Shown one piece after another: positions 25,585-32,818 of a stretch of 40,733 bases of DNA. A program made the translations under genes and the position numbers. This DNA comes from Sphingobacterium sp. (GTDB lineage: Bacteria > Bacteroidota > Bacteroidia > Sphingobacteriales > Sphingobacteriaceae), in the NCBI GenBank assembly GCA_022712315.1, contig JALAGS010000200.1:1-40733 (forward strand), given 5' to 3'. Each line of letters opens with the position of its first letter. Position 1 is the first letter of the stretch. Below the pieces are notes generated by a model that had not been told where the DNA came from, searched no databases, and saw only the letters and a list, made by a program, of their open reading frames with translations.

Positions 25585-26895
25585 ATGAGTACAAATTATT
25601 CCTTGCTCTTCTACTTGAAGAAACCAAAAAATTACGTTAGTGGTCCCAAGCCGATCTACATGCGGATTACCGTAGATGGTGTCCAAAAAGAAGTCTCCAC
25701 TGGACGGGAATGTGATCCGCCAAAATGGAACTCCAAAGCCAACCGGGTGAAAGGCACGACTGAAGCTGTAAAGACGCTGAACAGCTATCTTGATACCCTC
25801 GTAACTAAAATAAGTACGATCCATACCGCTATGACGGCTGCCGCAGAGGAAATCACAGCGGAATCGATCAAACTTAAGTATCAGGGAAAGGATATCAAAC
25901 GTAAAAATTTCTTGGATGTGTTCAGGGAGCATAATATGCAGATGGAAGCACTTTTGGGCAATGGATTCAAGCCCAATACGCTCAAAGGGTATAAGACCTC
26001 TTTATTACATATTTGTGGATACCTTGAGAAAGAATACAGGTCGCAGGATATTGACACGAGAAAGATTGACCATGCTTTTGTCACAGGGTACGAATTCTTT
26101 CTGCGAGCAACAATGGGCTGTTCAGCTGTGTCGGCAGCAAAATACATGAAACATCTTCGTAAGATCATCAAGATCTGTATTTCGCATAGATGGATAACGG
26201 ACGATCCATTTGCTTTTTATAAGATTAAGGCGAAGGCGAAAGAGAAGGAGTTTCTGACGGATGCAGAACTAAGGAGGATAGAGGAAAAGTTGTTCAAGAT
26301 ACCAAGATTAGCGCATGTGCGTGATATCTTTGTCTTTTGTTGCTACACAGGACTTTCCTATGCGGATGTGAAGAAACTAAAATGGACCGATATTGCCGAG
26401 GGTGTGGACGGAAAACTCTGGATATTTACCAGTAGGGAGAAAACCGAAACCTCATCGAATATTCCACTGCTTCTCAAGGCACTTGAGATCATTGAACGTT
26501 ATCGTGATTATCCACCATGTGTGACAAAGGATATGGTACTTCCTGTGCTGAGTAATCAGAAAATGAACAGTTATCTAAAGGAAATCGCTGATCTGTGCGA
26601 GATCACAAAAGAGTTGACCTTTCACAAGTCACGCCATACCTTCGCCACGTCTGTGACGCTTGCCAATAGTGTTCCTATTGAAACAGTTTCAAAAATGCTT
26701 GGACATACGGATATCAAAACTACGCAGCATTATGCGAAGTTATTGGACAATAGGGTTGCGGTGGACATGGACAGACTGGAAAGAAAGATCGAGAATAAAC
26801 CTGCGCCAACCAAAACGGCTAAAGTGGCAGAGGTATGCGCTCCTCAGTCTTTTACCTTTTTAAGAACGGGTCATAGAGATAGAAATATCGCATAA
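25585..26895 (+). CDS. Tyrosine site-specific integrase
   Basis: Tyrosine recombinase of 436 aa, of the type found on Bacteroidota integrative elements. Order: arm-binding N-terminus (YSLLFYLKKPKNYVSGPKPI), SAM-like core-binding domain (about residues 105-205), catalytic domain with HKSRHTFATS (His-x-x-Arg-His, about residue 345), MLGHTDIKTTQHYAKLL with the nucleophile Tyr. The box that normally holds the first catalytic Arg reads CYTGLSYADV with Ser, a substitution known from IntDOT-type enzymes. ATG 25585 is chosen from the promoter position. It probably integrates at the 3' end of the adjacent tRNA-Glu. Confidence 0.92.
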   Translation: MSTNYSLLFYLKKPKNYVSGPKPIYMRITVDGVQKEVSTGRECDPPKWNSKANRVKGTTEAVKTLNSYLDTLVTKISTIHTAMTAAAEEITAESIKLKYQGKDIKRKNFLDVFREHNMQMEALLGNGFKPNTLKGYKTSLLHICGYLEKEYRSQDIDTRKIDHAFVTGYEFFLRATMGCSAVSAAKYMKHLRKIIKICISHRWITDDPFAFYKIKAKAKEKEFLTDAELRRIEEKLFKIPRLAHVRDIFVFCCYTGLSYADVKKLKWTDIAEGVDGKLWIFTSREKTETSSNIPLLLKALEIIERYRDYPPCVTKDMVLPVLSNQKMNSYLKEIADLCEITKELTFHKSRHTFATSVTLANSVPIETVSKMLGHTDIKTTQHYAKLLDNRVAVDMDRLERKIENKPAPTKTAKVAEVCAPQSFTFLRTGHRDRNIA

Positions 26896-26904
26896 ATCGT
26901 ACTG

Positions 26905-26933
26905 GAAGCAATGTGACGAACATTGCTTCTTTT
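26905..26933 (+). terminator. Terminator after the integrase gene
   Basis: GAAGCAATGT / ACATTGCTTC, a 10-bp perfect stem with a 5-nt loop, then TTTTC. Confidence 0.8.
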
Positions 26934-27430
26934 CTTATACCTCCAATAAAATCCCAATCCAAAAGATAATTGGAATATTGATCTGGTCTATAAATAACCT
27001 GTACAGGTATATCTGCTTATACAGTCAGTCTTTCGGGAAAACTGTTCACTTTATCAACCATGTCGCTGCTGGAGCTACTAGATCTTATCAGGAACTTTTT
27101 TTGGAGATATATTTAGCACCTGTTTAAATTTTGTTCAATAAATGTTTTATTGTGGACGACTTGACGTTTGCTATAAGACCATAATTCCGGGCCAGTCTAC
27201 CAACGCTGGCAACCGGGCAAGGGTCCTTCTGGTAATTCATCTTTTATGGACAGGCTGAAAATCCTATAAGGTAACGGATAGACAGCTAATATACCTGCTC
27301 TTACCGATCCCAACAGATCAGGGGGAGGCCGGACTGAAACCAACTATCAAGTATGCACCAGGCGTAGATAAAACGATCAAAATACATTCCATAGGTATAA
27401 TCGCGTTATGTACCATCTTGCAATGGGCTA
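26934..27430. other. Non-coding gap after the integrase gene
   Basis: About 500 bp without a gene I can support. A plus-strand stretch near 27296-27460 reads as open and mildly protein-like (for example LKPTIKYAPGVDKTIK) but has no convincing start and runs into the 11-bp array. It may be a gene remnant. Nothing else was recognised. Confidence 0.35.
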
Positions 27431-27530
27431 AGTGCGTAGTAAGTGCGCTGGAAGTACGCTATTAACGCACTTACTACGCACTCTCTACGCTTAGGTAACG
27501 CTTTATTGGCGCTTCATTTACGCTTGATGC
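27431..27530. repeat. Short 11-bp phased inverted array
   Basis: Three AGTRCG units at 27431, 27442 and 27453 are followed, in opposite sense, by ACGCAC at 27465 and 27476 and RCGCTT at 27487, 27498, 27509 and 27520. Every step within an orientation is exactly 11 bp. The first two units and the first two inverted units form a perfect 17-bp inverted repeat (27431-27447 / 27466-27482, 18-nt loop). It has the look of protein-binding iterons, one per helical turn; the function is unknown. Confidence 0.85.
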
Positions 27531-27612
27531 TCCTTCTATCCCCAGTGTAAAGTAAGAACTGTATTAGACCTTTTGTACACCTTTTTCGGGAATGGACAAT
27601 AGGCTAGCCAGA

Positions 27613-27921
27613 TTATTCAATCGAATAATTCCAGTTTCCTAACACACTGGGTATCTTCCAAGATTCAGCCTTAGTCTTGTAGTTGCTAAAGTGTCCTTTA
27701 TCCCATTTGGTGATATGGTAGCCCCTACAAAACTTACAATAATAAGCCCTTTTACAAGCGTCCTTACCCATCCGGTGTTTGATCCGTTTGCCATCCAGTT
27801 TGTTCCGAACGCGTGATTTGAACTTAAAATTAAGCATTATCCATTGTGCTTCGATTAAAGAAAGAAATCCAATTTTACCAGTAGCACGGCATTTCCAGCT
27901 ATTTACCTTTGCTTTTTCCAT
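27613..27921 (-). CDS. Small basic Cys/His protein of unknown function
   Basis: A 102-aa lysine/arginine-rich protein. The cluster DACKRAYYCKFCRGYHIT (about residues 54-71), with Cys, CxxC and His, suggests a small zinc-ribbon or zinc-knuckle. A further Cys is in WKCRATG near the N-terminus. The basic charge and zinc-like cluster would fit nucleic-acid binding. It lies 32 bp downstream of the LytTR-like regulator gene on the same strand, so the two may be co-transcribed. No family name is offered. Confidence 0.6.
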   Translation of the reverse strand: MEKAKVNSWKCRATGKIGFLSLIEAQWIMLNFKFKSRVRNKLDGKRIKHRMGKDACKRAYYCKFCRGYHITKWDKGHFSNYKTKAESWKIPSVLGNWNYSIE

Positions 27922-27953
27922 AATCTATCTTTTAAAGTTTATCTATTATTGTA

Positions 27954-28979
27954 TTACTCCTTTTCTATGGGCACCTGCAACATGACCCATTCCCGGATAT
28001 GCCTGGCAATCTTATCAGACACCTCAAAATCATACCGGCCTTCAAACGGTATTTTAAGTACAATGCGCAACCGGCCACGCTTCAACCCGTAGCAAGCCCT
28101 GATCATATCCAGCGGTATCGCCTTATCCCTGTCTATCTTCTGTACAAAACCCCGAGTGCTATTTACAACTTCCTTTAGGCTGCGCTGTTCGCCACAGGTC
28201 AGACTTTCGTCCATCGCGTTTTTCAGATAAAGACTGACCATACTATTTTTAAACGTAAAAATCCCTAAATCTTTGTACAGTATCTTTTGGGAAAGGATCT
28301 TATTATTGAGCAGGAATACCTCCTGCTCCGGATCTATCGCTTTTATTAGCGGCAGGTCGATTTCCTCCATGGAATCAATATCTTTATCACTAGACTCCGT
28401 TTCCAGAACTTCCTTCACCTCTTTCAGATCAGGGGAAAACAGATTAACCTGCTTCTCCAGATCCTTAATTTTTAACTGCTGCTGATGGTTTACTTCCTTA
28501 AGTTCAACAATTTGCTTTTTTTGCTTTTGATGAATAGCCACATAGAAATACACCGTGTAGCACATATTCAAGACCAGAATACCACTAAATATGACCATTA
28601 AAGGAAATAACAGCCATTCATCCTTAGCCAGTGTATCGGGACCGATAATCCAGAACAAAAAAATTGTGGGCAATACACAGCAAAAAAAGAACTGTGTACC
28701 TATACGTTTCTGCGGAACGTATAACCAATTCTGCTTTTTGTCCAGGAGCGCAATGACCAAACGTATATACAGGAAAGTAATAGCCGCCATCAATGCAAAA
28801 AATAGATAGCTTGTGATGATCGGCCAGTCTGTAAGCCAGTCCGCTAAAGCCCCCTGATAGCCCAGATACCAGCAAACATCGCCGAAGGCGCAAGACGCGA
28901 TCAATAGCCAGATCACATCCGGATAATTTACAGCCAATACCTCCGTATCTTGATATTTGTCCTGCTCTATGCTTTTCAT
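27954..28979 (-). CDS. Membrane-anchored LytTR-like transcription regulator
   Basis: A 341-aa protein with four transmembrane helices (about residues 23-41, 52-78, 92-112, 121-149), a coiled coil (about 150-180, KQKKQIVELKEVNHQQQLKI), an acidic linker, and a C-terminal domain (about 225-335). That domain follows the LytTR pattern: ILYKDLGIFTFKNSMVSLYL, then RGFVQKIDRDKAIPLDMI (in place of the usual FxRxHRSxxVN), and a final helix after FEVSDK. There is no receiver domain, so a signal would have to come through the membrane part. It is divergent from the CPVCC membrane protein gene. The LytTR assignment is from pattern, not a search. Confidence 0.7.
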   Translation of the reverse strand: MKSIEQDKYQDTEVLAVNYPDVIWLLIASCAFGDVCWYLGYQGALADWLTDWPIITSYLFFALMAAITFLYIRLVIALLDKKQNWLYVPQKRIGTQFFFCCVLPTIFLFWIIGPDTLAKDEWLLFPLMVIFSGILVLNMCYTVYFYVAIHQKQKKQIVELKEVNHQQQLKIKDLEKQVNLFSPDLKEVKEVLETESSDKDIDSMEEIDLPLIKAIDPEQEVFLLNNKILSQKILYKDLGIFTFKNSMVSLYLKNAMDESLTCGEQRSLKEVVNSTRGFVQKIDRDKAIPLDMIRACYGLKRGRLRIVLKIPFEGRYDFEVSDKIARHIREWVMLQVPIEKE

Positions 28980-29010
28980 ATACTCCGATCATATTTTAAC
29001 AAACGCTATC

Positions 29011-29018
29011 CAAACATA
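29011..29018 (-). promoter_or_regulatory. Putative -7 box of the LytTR-like gene
   Basis: Minus-strand TATGTTTG matches TAnnTTTG, 31 bp before the start codon. No good TTG at the -33 distance. AACAAAC and GTTTGTT flank it as a small dyad. Confidence 0.4.
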
Positions 29019-29298
29019 CATGCGCGTCAAGTTTGTTTGCTTCTTCCTCCTTCAGGTAGCGTCAACGTTATTAAATTAAATTACTTTTCTACATACAATG
29101 GCTCATCTGGGCATATATGGCTAGATATCTGCTGAAGAGCTCCTGTTAAAATTTTACCTTTATGAATAAATTTTTGTTATATAAATTTAGCCAATTATTT
29201 TTTAAACAACGTTTCCAGCGCCAAAATCACCTCTTTTATGTCGCTATTTCATCTAAATAATTACCCTACTGGACGAAAATTTAAAGCTTTATTGTTTG
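29019..29298. other. Divergent gap upstream of the CPVCC protein gene
   Basis: About 280 bp of AT-rich sequence with no gene. AAATAATTA occurs at 29255-29263 and inverted at about 29192-29200, resembling single units of the 21-bp repeats before the MauE gene but not in a regular array. Confidence 0.35.
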
Positions 29299-29356
29299 AA
29301 ATGCATTCTTCGTTGTTCCGAAATCAGCCTTCGCTGTAAAAAATCGGTCTTCGTTG
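29299..29356 (+). repeat. Three 16-17 bp direct repeats with a 20-22 bp period
   Basis: AAATGCATTCTTCGTTG (29299), AAATCAGCCTTCGCTG (29321) and AAATCGGTCTTCGTTG (29341). They share AAAT and CTTCGyTG. They lie about 90-140 bp before the CPVCC protein start and look like tandem regulator sites. Confidence 0.6.
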
Positions 29357-29442
29357 AAATTAAGGCGGTATTCAGCAAAAATTCCCTGTCGTTATGGGTA
29401 TTTTTGAAAAGTAATAGTTCACTGATTATAAACCCCTGGATC

Positions 29443-30138
29443 ATGAGGACGATAAAGAAAATACCTTTCCCATTCAGCCGCAATTACATATTTACTGCGA
29501 TAGCTATGCTGGTCACTTTATATGGACTTTTTATGGCCTCGACACCATCCCAGCACGTATACAGCATCGGTATCCTGGTCGTGCTGATTCCTTTTTTAGA
29601 GATCCGTAATCAGGAGCGTGTGATGCAGCTTTTCTCTGTTTTTTTTGTCTGCGTCCTGATCAGCAGCATTGCGCTATTTGACCGGCTCCCTTATCAATTA
29701 TTGATCAGTTCCCAGCCGTCTTGGACAGCCTTGAAAAAGGGGATCCCAATAGCATTCGTCATCTGTGTATTGGCACATCTATTTTTTTGGAAGAAGATAG
29801 GCCTGATCAAACTATATGGCATCCAATTTCCGATTATGATCATTGCCTGTATCTGGTATATGCGCATGCTGCTGATCCTTGGCAACTGCCAGCATACACC
29901 GGACGCCAAGAATGTGCAGATTACGGCCGTAGTCGTTCAGAAATGTCCAGTGTGCTGTGATATTCATGAGCTCTTGCTTTCCTTTACCTATGAAGGACGG
30001 CAGTATCAGATGCCGATGGACGTACACCCTAAACTGTATGAAAATGCGAAAGAAGGCGATAAGCTCAATCTCCATCTGCATCCCGGGGTCTATGGCTGGC
30101 CCTGGTATCATAAAGATATCAAAAGGAGGTACAGATGA
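29443..30138 (+). CDS. Five-TM membrane protein with CPVCC motif
   Basis: A 231-aa protein with about five hydrophobic helices (near residues 15-31, 41-53, 61-79, 100-117, 126-147) and a C-terminal domain of about 80 residues. This domain opens with KCPVCC (about 167-172) and continues as a beta-rich module ending HPGVYGWPWYH. CPVC is the spacing of a thioredoxin-like redox pair or half a metal site. ATG 29443 is chosen because the upstream frame is not protein-like and the helices start just after it. Its stop overlaps the next gene by 4 bp. No family is recognised. Confidence 0.65.
   Translation: MRTIKKIPFPFSRNYIFTAIAMLVTLYGLFMASTPSQHVYSIGILVVLIPFLEIRNQERVMQLFSVFFVCVLISSIALFDRLPYQLLISSQPSWTALKKGIPIAFVICVLAHLFFWKKIGLIKLYGIQFPIMIIACIWYMRMLLILGNCQHTPDAKNVQITAVVVQKCPVCCDIHELLLSFTYEGRQYQMPMDVHPKLYENAKEGDKLNLHLHPGVYGWPWYHKDIKRRYR
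30122..30129 (+). promoter_or_regulatory. Strong Shine-Dalgarno site before the 361-aa gene
   Basis: AAAGGAGG lies 5 bp before ATG 30135, inside the end of the upstream gene. Such strong sites are rare in Bacteroidota and here accompany a 4-bp gene overlap. Confidence 0.65.
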
Positions 30139-31220
30139 TCGTAAGTTTACAAAAGCTGACAATGCTCATAGAAGCCATAGTCCATCTGGATAACGAGGAT
30201 ATCCCAGCGTATTTGTGTGAAATCACAGAGGTCTGCAATAACAATTTTGCGCTTGCGTTGCAGGCGCACCGGGAGATTATCAAAGTTGATAATGCCCGTC
30301 AGGCCATACGGCTATACCACACGCAATTATTGCGGCTGCACTCTTTACTGAATAACTTCTGTAAAGAGTGTAAAATTGAAAATGCTACAGCACTATTTGC
30401 CCTGGAAGAATTACTTGGGCGAATCGAACATCTATTTAAAAAAGATATTGATCCCTGTACGCCGCTGCCGGAGCATTATTACCTCAGGCTGCATGAATAT
30501 GTATATGTAAATATGCCCTCTATCCTTGATAAACTCGCTCAAAAAAACATACCACAGGTCTATCTTGGTGAAATCCTCTCAGCTATGGACAGCCTATTTG
30601 AAAACGGTAAGATTCCCTATATTCAATACAGGCATCAGGATTACCTGCCCAAAATGGTCGAATCACTGCGCCAATTGGCCGACGACAAACGCCAGGGTAA
30701 AAACTGGCATTATCGTTTTTTGGTTCTGATGGTCAACCTGAATTTTAACCATATGGGATTTTTCAACCGATGGAAAGAACTGTACACTTCAGACCCTTCA
30801 TTTATGGATGCCCTGTCACGCTTTCCAAAACACTTCTCCTGTATCCCGGACTTCGCGTATGATAGCAACCGTAGGAGCCTGCTGAAGTTGATGCGCGAGT
30901 ACATGGAGGATGAAAATATCTCCCCGTCTGAAACAATGCAGAATTATCCCCAACAGTTTATTCAGAGCAATTTCAATGGCAAAGAGCTCAAACTTTGGAT
31001 GCATATATCTGTTAAGGCGAATATTATGTGGTCGTCGGAGAAAAAAGAAGTTGCGGAGGTGTTTTCCAGGCTTGTCAAAACACGGGAAGGGACCTTACTT
31101 TCTGCCCATAGCCTGACCAGGATGGACAAAAGCACCGAGTTTCATACTGCTCTCCGTATCCGTAAAGTATTGAATACGATGCTCGCCGAACTGAATAGAC
31201 AGTTCCCGGAATTAAAGTAA
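30135..31220 (+). CDS. Helical protein of unknown function, possibly RteC-like
   Basis: A 361-aa soluble, mostly helical protein without signal peptide. It overlaps the CPVCC protein gene by 4 bp (ATGA), so translation is coupled. The C-terminal part (about residues 275-350: LKLWMHISVKANIMWSSEKK, then EVAEVFSRL, then TALRIRKVLNTMLAEL) has the arrangement of the RteC C-terminal winged-helix region of Bacteroidota conjugative elements, but this is a weak visual resemblance. Coupling to a membrane protein rather than to rteA/rteB is atypical. It may be a cytoplasmic partner of the membrane protein. Confidence 0.6.
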   Translation: MIVSLQKLTMLIEAIVHLDNEDIPAYLCEITEVCNNNFALALQAHREIIKVDNARQAIRLYHTQLLRLHSLLNNFCKECKIENATALFALEELLGRIEHLFKKDIDPCTPLPEHYYLRLHEYVYVNMPSILDKLAQKNIPQVYLGEILSAMDSLFENGKIPYIQYRHQDYLPKMVESLRQLADDKRQGKNWHYRFLVLMVNLNFNHMGFFNRWKELYTSDPSFMDALSRFPKHFSCIPDFAYDSNRRSLLKLMREYMEDENISPSETMQNYPQQFIQSNFNGKELKLWMHISVKANIMWSSEKKEVAEVFSRLVKTREGTLLSAHSLTRMDKSTEFHTALRIRKVLNTMLAELNRQFPELK

Positions 31221-31564
31221 GTAAAATACAGAAATTTTTAAAAACAGGGGGTATGCCATCGCTACACCCCCTCAGCAAGTTTATTCTACCGATCAAAAAC
31301 AGCCATAGCTACACCCAAATCGACTGTTTTACCAAGAATCCGCTCCCTAATTTTTTACCACATATTACCCCTTCACTACATCCCAGTCTTTGTTTAAACC
31401 ATATAGAGACAGGTAATTTTTCCAAATCAACCATTTCGTTACACCTGCGCCGGCCTGTTTTCCATACTACCTTTGTTTTACAGCGTACGAGAAAGTAGAA
31501 GCTGACGCTCAGGCGGGCCGCTGTACCAGATGGAGGGGACAGGTACGGCGCCCTGTTTTTAAAG
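31221..31564. other. Gap before the MauE gene
   Basis: No gene is supported on either strand. A 7-bp stem AGGGGGT / ACCCCCT (31246-31272) may be a weak terminator of the 361-aa gene, but the T-run is missing. TACCTTTG at 31468-31475 matches the -7 box and could start the MauE transcript about 160 nt before its ATG; there is no clear -33 TTG. Confidence 0.4.
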
Positions 31565-31638
31565 AAATAATAAAACCCCAACCGAAAATAATAAAACAGC
31601 GGAGAAAAATAATAAATGCCACGGCACAAATAATTAAG
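31565..31638 (+). repeat. Four 21-bp-phased AAATAAT repeats
   Basis: AAATAAT occurs at 31565, 31586, 31607 and 31628, each exactly 21 bp from the next, separated by more GC-rich spacers. The first three share AAATAATAAA; the last reads AAATAATTAA and ends 3 bp before the MauE start codon. LytTR-family proteins typically bind direct repeats of about 9 bp with this period, and a LytTR-like gene lies 2.7 kb away. Confidence 0.85.
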
Positions 31639-31641
31639 GCT

Positions 31642-32382
31642 ATGGAAGCAAATAAAACAACTAGCATGATATATAAAATCCTTCGGGCGGTAATGATCCT
31701 TTTTTGGATCTATGTCGGCATGGATAAGATCTGGCAACTGGGAGCCTTTCGGATCGCCCTGGAGCAACAGCCTGTTATCAGTTTTCTGGCTCCGATACTC
31801 TTTTGGCTACTTCCGCTCATGGAAATCGGTATAGGAGTATTACTAGCTTTGCCACCAGCGAGACTACGCTCCCTGGGATGGAGAGCTTCTAACGTATTAA
31901 TTATCGTTTTTACGATCTATATCGGTCTGGGGGTATTGGATGTCTATGCACAGAAACCCTGTATGTGTACCAGCTTTCTCAGCCATATCTCCTGGCCCGC
32001 GCATCTATTGATAAATATCACAGTTCTTGGCCTTTCCATAACTGGGTGGGCATTGCACCGCACTGCTGTCAAAGACCAAGAGCGTACATTAACGGGTAAA
32101 ACAAACATAGCACTATTCCTGATAGGCTTTCTAGCAATAGGAGCAATTACATACGAAAGCACACACTTCAAGCGGACAAATGACAAGTGGTACACACCGG
32201 ACAGCATTTACGACGATCAAGCGCCCAACACTGTCAGCGGCAATTCAAAAGGCTTGCTGGCATCCACATACGACCGGTACGCAGGACCGTACCGGCAATT
32301 ATTTACCAAAAGTTTGCAGGCCAGCACTATCACTGATCAATTACTGGCCTACAGTACAGAAAGGAGGGTAGCAACATGCTAA
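31642..32382 (+). CDS. MauE/DoxX-type redox-associated membrane protein
   Basis: A 246-aa integral membrane protein with four or five helices in the first 170 residues and a hydrophilic tail of about 75. YVGMDKIWQLGAFRIALEQQ near the N-terminus and KPCMCTSFLSHISWPAHLLI (about residues 108-127) match the MauE/DoxX pattern of Bacteroidota, where a CxC or nearby Cys pair takes part in thiol/disulfide exchange. The family is linked to forming disulfides in exported partner proteins. It overlaps the next gene by 7 bp, and its start follows the 21-bp repeat array. Confidence 0.8.
   Translation: MEANKTTSMIYKILRAVMILFWIYVGMDKIWQLGAFRIALEQQPVISFLAPILFWLLPLMEIGIGVLLALPPARLRSLGWRASNVLIIVFTIYIGLGVLDVYAQKPCMCTSFLSHISWPAHLLINITVLGLSITGWALHRTAVKDQERTLTGKTNIALFLIGFLAIGAITYESTHFKRTNDKWYTPDSIYDDQAPNTVSGNSKGLLASTYDRYAGPYRQLFTKSLQASTITDQLLAYSTERRVATC
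32361..32368 (+). promoter_or_regulatory. Strong Shine-Dalgarno site for the small exported protein
   Basis: AAGGAGGG, 7 bp before ATG 32376, inside the last codons of the MauE gene. It decides the downstream start and suggests a high rate of translation. Confidence 0.7.
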
Positions 32383-32765
32383 CCAAATTTTTAAACAATT
32401 ATGGCTACATGATATTAGGAGGAGCCATGATTATCGGATTCTCAGCATTCAAAGGTGCTGAGGCTTATGCAGGAAAAAGTTTAGCTCCTGTAACTGTTTA
32501 TTTCAACGGAGATCCATTGAATGCCTCTCAGGTTGCTGATGAGTCACGCTGGACGACTACGCCAAATGGGCATAGCTGTAATCCGACGGACAACAAAGCC
32601 TGTTCGCTTCCGATTGACAACACCGACCTGAGCGGATCGGCTTTAGATCCGGCAAAAATTTCATTGGATGCAACACCCGGTGATGCTGGCGCTGCTTCAG
32701 GTTATATTCCCGAGCGTACCGGAGGGGCGAGTTCGACTCCTTTCAATCCGGTGAACCGAAATTAA
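32376..32765 (+). CDS. Small exported two-cysteine protein (DUF6520-like)
   Basis: A 129-aa protein with an N-terminal hydrophobic helix (MLTKFLNNYGYMILGGAMII, export signal or anchor, possible cut after EAYA) and an acidic, Ser/Thr/Pro/Asn-rich remainder. It has only two cysteines (GHSCNPTDNKACSLP), seven residues apart, well placed for one disulfide. Size, Cys arrangement and location behind a MauE gene resemble the DUF6520 proteins of Bacteroidota, but I cannot confirm that family. It is translationally coupled to the MauE gene with a strong SD. A terminator shared with susD follows. Confidence 0.65.
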   Translation: MLTKFLNNYGYMILGGAMIIGFSAFKGAEAYAGKSLAPVTVYFNGDPLNASQVADESRWTTTPNGHSCNPTDNKACSLPIDNTDLSGSALDPAKISLDATPGDAGAASGYIPERTGGASSTPFNPVNRN

Positions 32766-32780
32766 ACAGTTCCCCAAAAC

Positions 32781-32813
32781 ACCAAAGCCTCCCTATATGG
32801 GAGGCTTTGGTTG
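32781..32813. terminator. Bidirectional terminator between the small exported protein gene and susD
   Basis: ACCAAAGCCTCCC / GGGAGGCTTTGGT, a long perfect stem with a short TATAT loop, followed on the plus strand by TTGTTCC. It separates the two convergent units. T-runs are weak on both sides. Confidence 0.75.
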
Positions 32814-32818
32814 TTCCA

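Noticed and set aside
31246..31272. Terminator after the 361-aa gene
   Set aside because: The 7-bp GC stem has a 13-nt loop and no T-run, so it is too weak to call.
31309..31767. Minus-strand open frame of 152 codons with a repeating FYYF-like pattern
   Set aside because: It runs antisense into the MauE coding start, and the seven-residue pattern is simply the 21-bp repeats read backwards. No start signal or family supports it.
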